From NCBI RefSeq assembly GCF_014750655.1, contig NZ_JABBXD010000004.1, positions 204,845 through 268,844 of the forward strand: a DNA stretch of 64,000 nt, read 5' to 3'. A program made the position numbers and the translations under genes. Position 1 is the first letter of the stretch. Each line of letters opens with the position of its first letter. Below are positions 62,109-64,000 of the stretch, piece after piece. Source of the DNA: Salinimonas profundi. GTDB lineage: Bacteria > Pseudomonadota > Gammaproteobacteria > Enterobacterales > Alteromonadaceae. The notes under the pieces were generated by a model. That model was not told the origin of the DNA and did not search any database. It saw only the letters and a program-made list of their open reading frames with translations.

Positions 62109-62558
62109 ATGAGAGTACTTGTTTTTTTAATTTCATTGGTATCATTTCCGCTATTTGCTCAAGACTGCGAGGCTGAGTCGGAGGCATTTATCAATCTCGT
62201 TGCTACAAAGTGGGCTGTAAATGATCGTATTGAGAATGACCCGAAAAGCTTCGAGGGCGAAAAATGGCTTTACATCTGGGGAGGCGCTGGATCCTCTCTT
62301 GAGGAGAAGAACGTTTCGAAAAAAAGAGCGCAGAGAATGGCCCGCCTAGTTGCGGAGAACGATTACTCCAACAATCCTGAAGTCGAAGTAAATATCTTTG
62401 AAGACTACTGGTATCTAAGTTGCGAGTTTGAAAAGAAAGGACATGAAACTGCCCCCTTGGCGGAAATCGAAAAACGTAGCCTTATCGAATGTTGGAACTC
62501 CGTAGCGTCGAGAGAAGAGTTTCAAGGGTGCTTAATGCCTTTGATAAAAAGGAGTTGA
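62109..62558 (+). CDS. Cassette 5 protein a: exported protein
   Basis: 149 residues with a signal peptide (MRVLVFLISLVSFPLFAQ, cleavage after LFA). The mature part is charged with paired Cys (CEAES early, CEFEKK and CWN, CLM late), suggesting disulfides. AAAGAGG upstream. No family recognised. No attC separates it from the next ORF. Confidence 0.75.
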   Translation: MRVLVFLISLVSFPLFAQDCEAESEAFINLVATKWAVNDRIENDPKSFEGEKWLYIWGGAGSSLEEKNVSKKRAQRMARLVAENDYSNNPEVEVNIFEDYWYLSCEFEKKGHETAPLAEIEKRSLIECWNSVASREEFQGCLMPLIKRS

Positions 62559-62586
62559 GATAAAACAAACGGCATCAGGGAAGAAC

Positions 62587-63087
62587 ATGAAAGTTTCTGT
62601 CGATATTAAAAAGTCCGATATTGTGAAGCTCAATATTTGGCTCGCCTTGAAAAGCAAAGGTACTTATTCGCTAATAGCGCTCGTTTTCGCGATCTTGTGG
62701 GTCTATGCAATCTTTAAACATGGAATTCCCAACACGACTGAAAAATGGTTGGTTACTTTTCTGATAGCGTTAATATCAGGTCTTACTGCGGCTATATTGG
62801 GGCTAGCAACGAACCTACTTCAAATCTTACTATCATCTTCAGTAGCAAATGGTGTTTTGGGCTTACATGAATACGAGATCTCAGACGGTGGGTTGTATGA
62901 GAAAACTGCAGTGAATGAAACCAAAACAAGCTGGAACGGTATTATAGGTATTCGAAAACTGCGGCATTACATGCTAATTCAAATAGCCCCTGGATTATTT
63001 CATGTAATACCAGATTCAAGTTTTGTAAGTGAGGAGGAGTTTAGTAATTTCTACTCGGCTTCAAGGAAGTTTTGGAAAGATGCTTAG
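62587..63087 (+). CDS. Cassette 5 protein b: YcxB-like membrane protein
   Basis: 166 residues, GGAAG before ATG. Two hydrophobic segments (about 27-45 and 55-82). The C-terminal part (YEISDGGLYEKTAVNETKTSW and IGIRKLRHYMLIQ, LFHVIPDSSFVSEEEF) follows the YcxB-like domain, seen in small membrane proteins of unknown role. It follows protein 5a by 28 bases and may share its transcript. Confidence 0.75.
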   Translation: MKVSVDIKKSDIVKLNIWLALKSKGTYSLIALVFAILWVYAIFKHGIPNTTEKWLVTFLIALISGLTAAILGLATNLLQILLSSSVANGVLGLHEYEISDGGLYEKTAVNETKTSWNGIIGIRKLRHYMLIQIAPGLFHVIPDSSFVSEEEFSNFYSASRKFWKDA

Positions 63088-63144
63088 TATCAACTCCCAA
63101 ATGCAACATTGATGTCGTAAATACGGGGCTGCTTAGCGTTATGT
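63088..63144 (+). other. attC-like site of cassette 5, short
   Basis: About 57 bases, from TATCAAC to R' GTTATGT (63138-63144), with GCTTAGC before the crossover as in standard attC. The R'' end does not complement the cassette start well. The boundary at R' is supported by the following cassette start. Confidence 0.5.
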
Positions 63145-63162
63145 CTCATAAGGAATTGATAG

Positions 63163-63546
63163 ATGCGGTTAACTTTTTTACTACTTCTGTTAGTCAATTT
63201 TGGCTGTCTTGCCTCATCTTGCATAGTCACCGATGAACTACGCGAGCAGTTTAATTCTAAACATGGTGAGAAAGTTACTATTGATACAACCCTTAGAGAT
63301 TCGAACTACTCTGTAACTATCAAATTACCAGAGAGTATCGAAGGTCAAAGCTCTTATTCAGTATGGCTGGTATCAGACAGCCTCGTGGAACCAACCTTCA
63401 TCTTTCCCCTAGATTTGTATGAAGAAGACAACCTAACTGTTGCATGGTATGAAATAGATGCAGGGCTTGTTAGAAAGCACTTTGTAATAGTCAGCTTAAA
63501 TGACTATTGTGCTCCAAGCCTGTTCAAGGAAGTGTTTTACCAATGA
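63163..63546 (+). CDS. Cassette 6 protein: exported protein
   Basis: 127 residues with a signal peptide (MRLTFLLLLLVNFGCLASS). The mature domain is beta-rich with two Cys (SCIVTDE and DYCAPS). AAGGA upstream of ATG. No family recognised. Confidence 0.72.
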   Translation: MRLTFLLLLLVNFGCLASSCIVTDELREQFNSKHGEKVTIDTTLRDSNYSVTIKLPESIEGQSSYSVWLVSDSLVEPTFIFPLDLYEEDNLTVAWYEIDAGLVRKHFVIVSLNDYCAPSLFKEVFYQ

Positions 63547-63600
63547 GACAACAAAAGAATTAAGTTTGCCCGCTGCGCCCCTTACTTAAAAGTTATGTGC
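63544..63600 (+). other. attC-like site of cassette 6, internally deleted
   Basis: About 55 bases. Starts GAGACAAC, near the complement of its cassette start GTTATGTCTC. Ends TTACTTAAAAGTTAT with R' GTTATGT at 63592. Its 3' part matches site 4, but the central CGCTGGGAC...ACACG region is missing, as if deleted. Confidence 0.6.
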
Positions 63601-63711
63601 CAGGGAATTTCTGTTTTACTGGTTTCAGTAGTAGGTGCGGCGTTTGTGCATTATGGTTTTACCAAACCTTCCATGATTAAGGCGTCCTCAGAAAGATCGG
63701 GCGGCGAATAA
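63595..63711 (+). CDS. Possible small membrane peptide in the last cassette
   Basis: A 38-residue ORF with one hydrophobic segment (GISVLLVSVVGAAFVHYGF) and a polar tail. Its ATG is inside R' of the preceding attC, and there is no ribosome-binding site. It may be a fragment of a larger cassette gene. No attC follows before 63800. Confidence 0.3.
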   Translation: MCQGISVLLVSVVGAAFVHYGFTKPSMIKASSERSGGE

Positions 63712-63803
63712 TAACCCGTACAGCCAATAAACACACTTTAGGACTTTCCACTCATCGATACAATGCATAGACTCTCAAGGTTTTGCTTAGCAGGGAAGCT
63801 CTA

Positions 63804-63929
63804 ATGAAATCGCATCCGGATTACACCACCTATTCCACCGACGAGCTTCTTGAAGCTCTCGAAGGTATTGATAAAAAGAACTTCCCGGATCGGGTGAAAC
63901 GTATCAATATGGAACTCACTGCCTGGTAA
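63804..63929 (+). CDS. Small ORF, possible N-terminal fragment
   Basis: 41 residues, GGAAG before ATG. The sequence DYTTYSTDELLEALEGIDKK then FPDRVKRI resembles an N-terminal segment (YSxxELxxALxxID...PxRV) seen on longer gammaproteobacterial proteins. Here it stops after 41 codons, so it may be a truncated gene marking the edge of the array. Inference from pattern only. Confidence 0.4.
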   Translation: MKSHPDYTTYSTDELLEALEGIDKKNFPDRVKRINMELTAW

Positions 63930-64000
63930 GGCCTAACTTTCCTAGACACTTTCTATGTCCTTAAAATACTGCCTGTCATATTCTGTTGGTGACGTGCGTC

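Larger units (their letters stand above)
59024..63600. mobile_element. Chromosomal integron: intI, attI and six-plus cassettes
   Basis: IntI is followed on its 5' side by an attI region and at least six cassettes whose ORFs all point away from it. Six attC-like sites separate them. Cassette starts are complementary to their own attC starts (perfect over 10 bases for the first, one mismatch each for the next three, poor for the last two). Several attC sites share a family core. This fits a sedentary chromosomal integron. The right boundary is uncertain: no attC is seen after about 63600. Confidence 0.9.

Noticed and set aside
60286..63546. Toxin-antitoxin pairs among the cassettes
   Set aside because: No ORF shows a known toxin or antitoxin fold by eye, and the only close pair (62109, 62587) is an exported and a membrane protein.

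Overview
The window reads as chromosomal DNA of a marine-type gammaproteobacterium, most likely of the Alteromonadales (Alteromonas and relatives). This is inferred from gene content and order, not from a database search. The supporting signs are a PEP-CTERM-type TPR lipoprotein, the enteric-like cluster ftsB-ispD-ispF-truD-surE-pcm-yqaA-nlpD-rpoS, the rppH-ptsP-lgt-thyA cluster beside mutH, a RHH-less PutA, a PsrA-like box before fadBA, and a sedentary-type chromosomal integron at the right end. Almost all of it is dense core genome. No tRNA, rRNA, CRISPR array or insertion sequence was seen.

Layout. 1-2481: the 5' part of a TPR lipoprotein (PrsT-like), divergent from deaD. 2703-12226: deaD, cysG, a secreted transglutaminase-like protein, a PIN-PhoH ATPase, rapA and rluA. 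12310-16907: an accessory island in which two same-strand paralogues of unknown function flank an opposite-strand MarR / HlyD / DUF2955 efflux operon with a clear twin-palindrome operator. 17026-20235: a small membrane protein, a DUF3530 protein, an unknown protein and an AmpG-like permease. 20242-27684: a leftward block of a PAS-GGDEF cyclase coupled to a REC-CheC protein, then thyA, lgt, a TSUP permease, ptsP and rppH. 27851-35871: mutH, a membrane protein with a cut-down AraC-type HTH, the divergent pair ygiF/ygiM, and putA. 36562-43067: division, isoprenoid, tRNA modification, protein repair, cell-wall and stationary-phase sigma genes in one direction. 43250-49297: folA, obgE, rpmA, rplU (leftward), ispB, a ZIP transporter and pepQ. 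49519-57951: a FIST sensor coupled to a histidine kinase, slt, and fadBA.

Right end, 58076-64000. After a two-domain cupredoxin-like secreted protein comes an integron integrase (intI, leftward), then an attI region, then a run of small ORFs all pointing away from intI. They are separated by six attC-like sites. The cassette logic can be checked by eye: the first bases of a cassette are complementary to the start of its own attC. This match is perfect over 10 bases for the first cassette, one base off for the next three, and poor for the last two. The cassette ORFs are AT-richer than the core, mostly membrane or exported proteins, and nearly all of unknown function. This array is the most novel part of the window.

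The most testable new observations are the integron array and its degenerate attC sites, the 13-base direct repeat exactly bracketing intI, the paralogue pair around the MarR efflux operon, the PsrA-like box in front of fadB, and two coupled signalling pairs (REC-CheC with PAS-GGDEF; FIST with histidine kinase).
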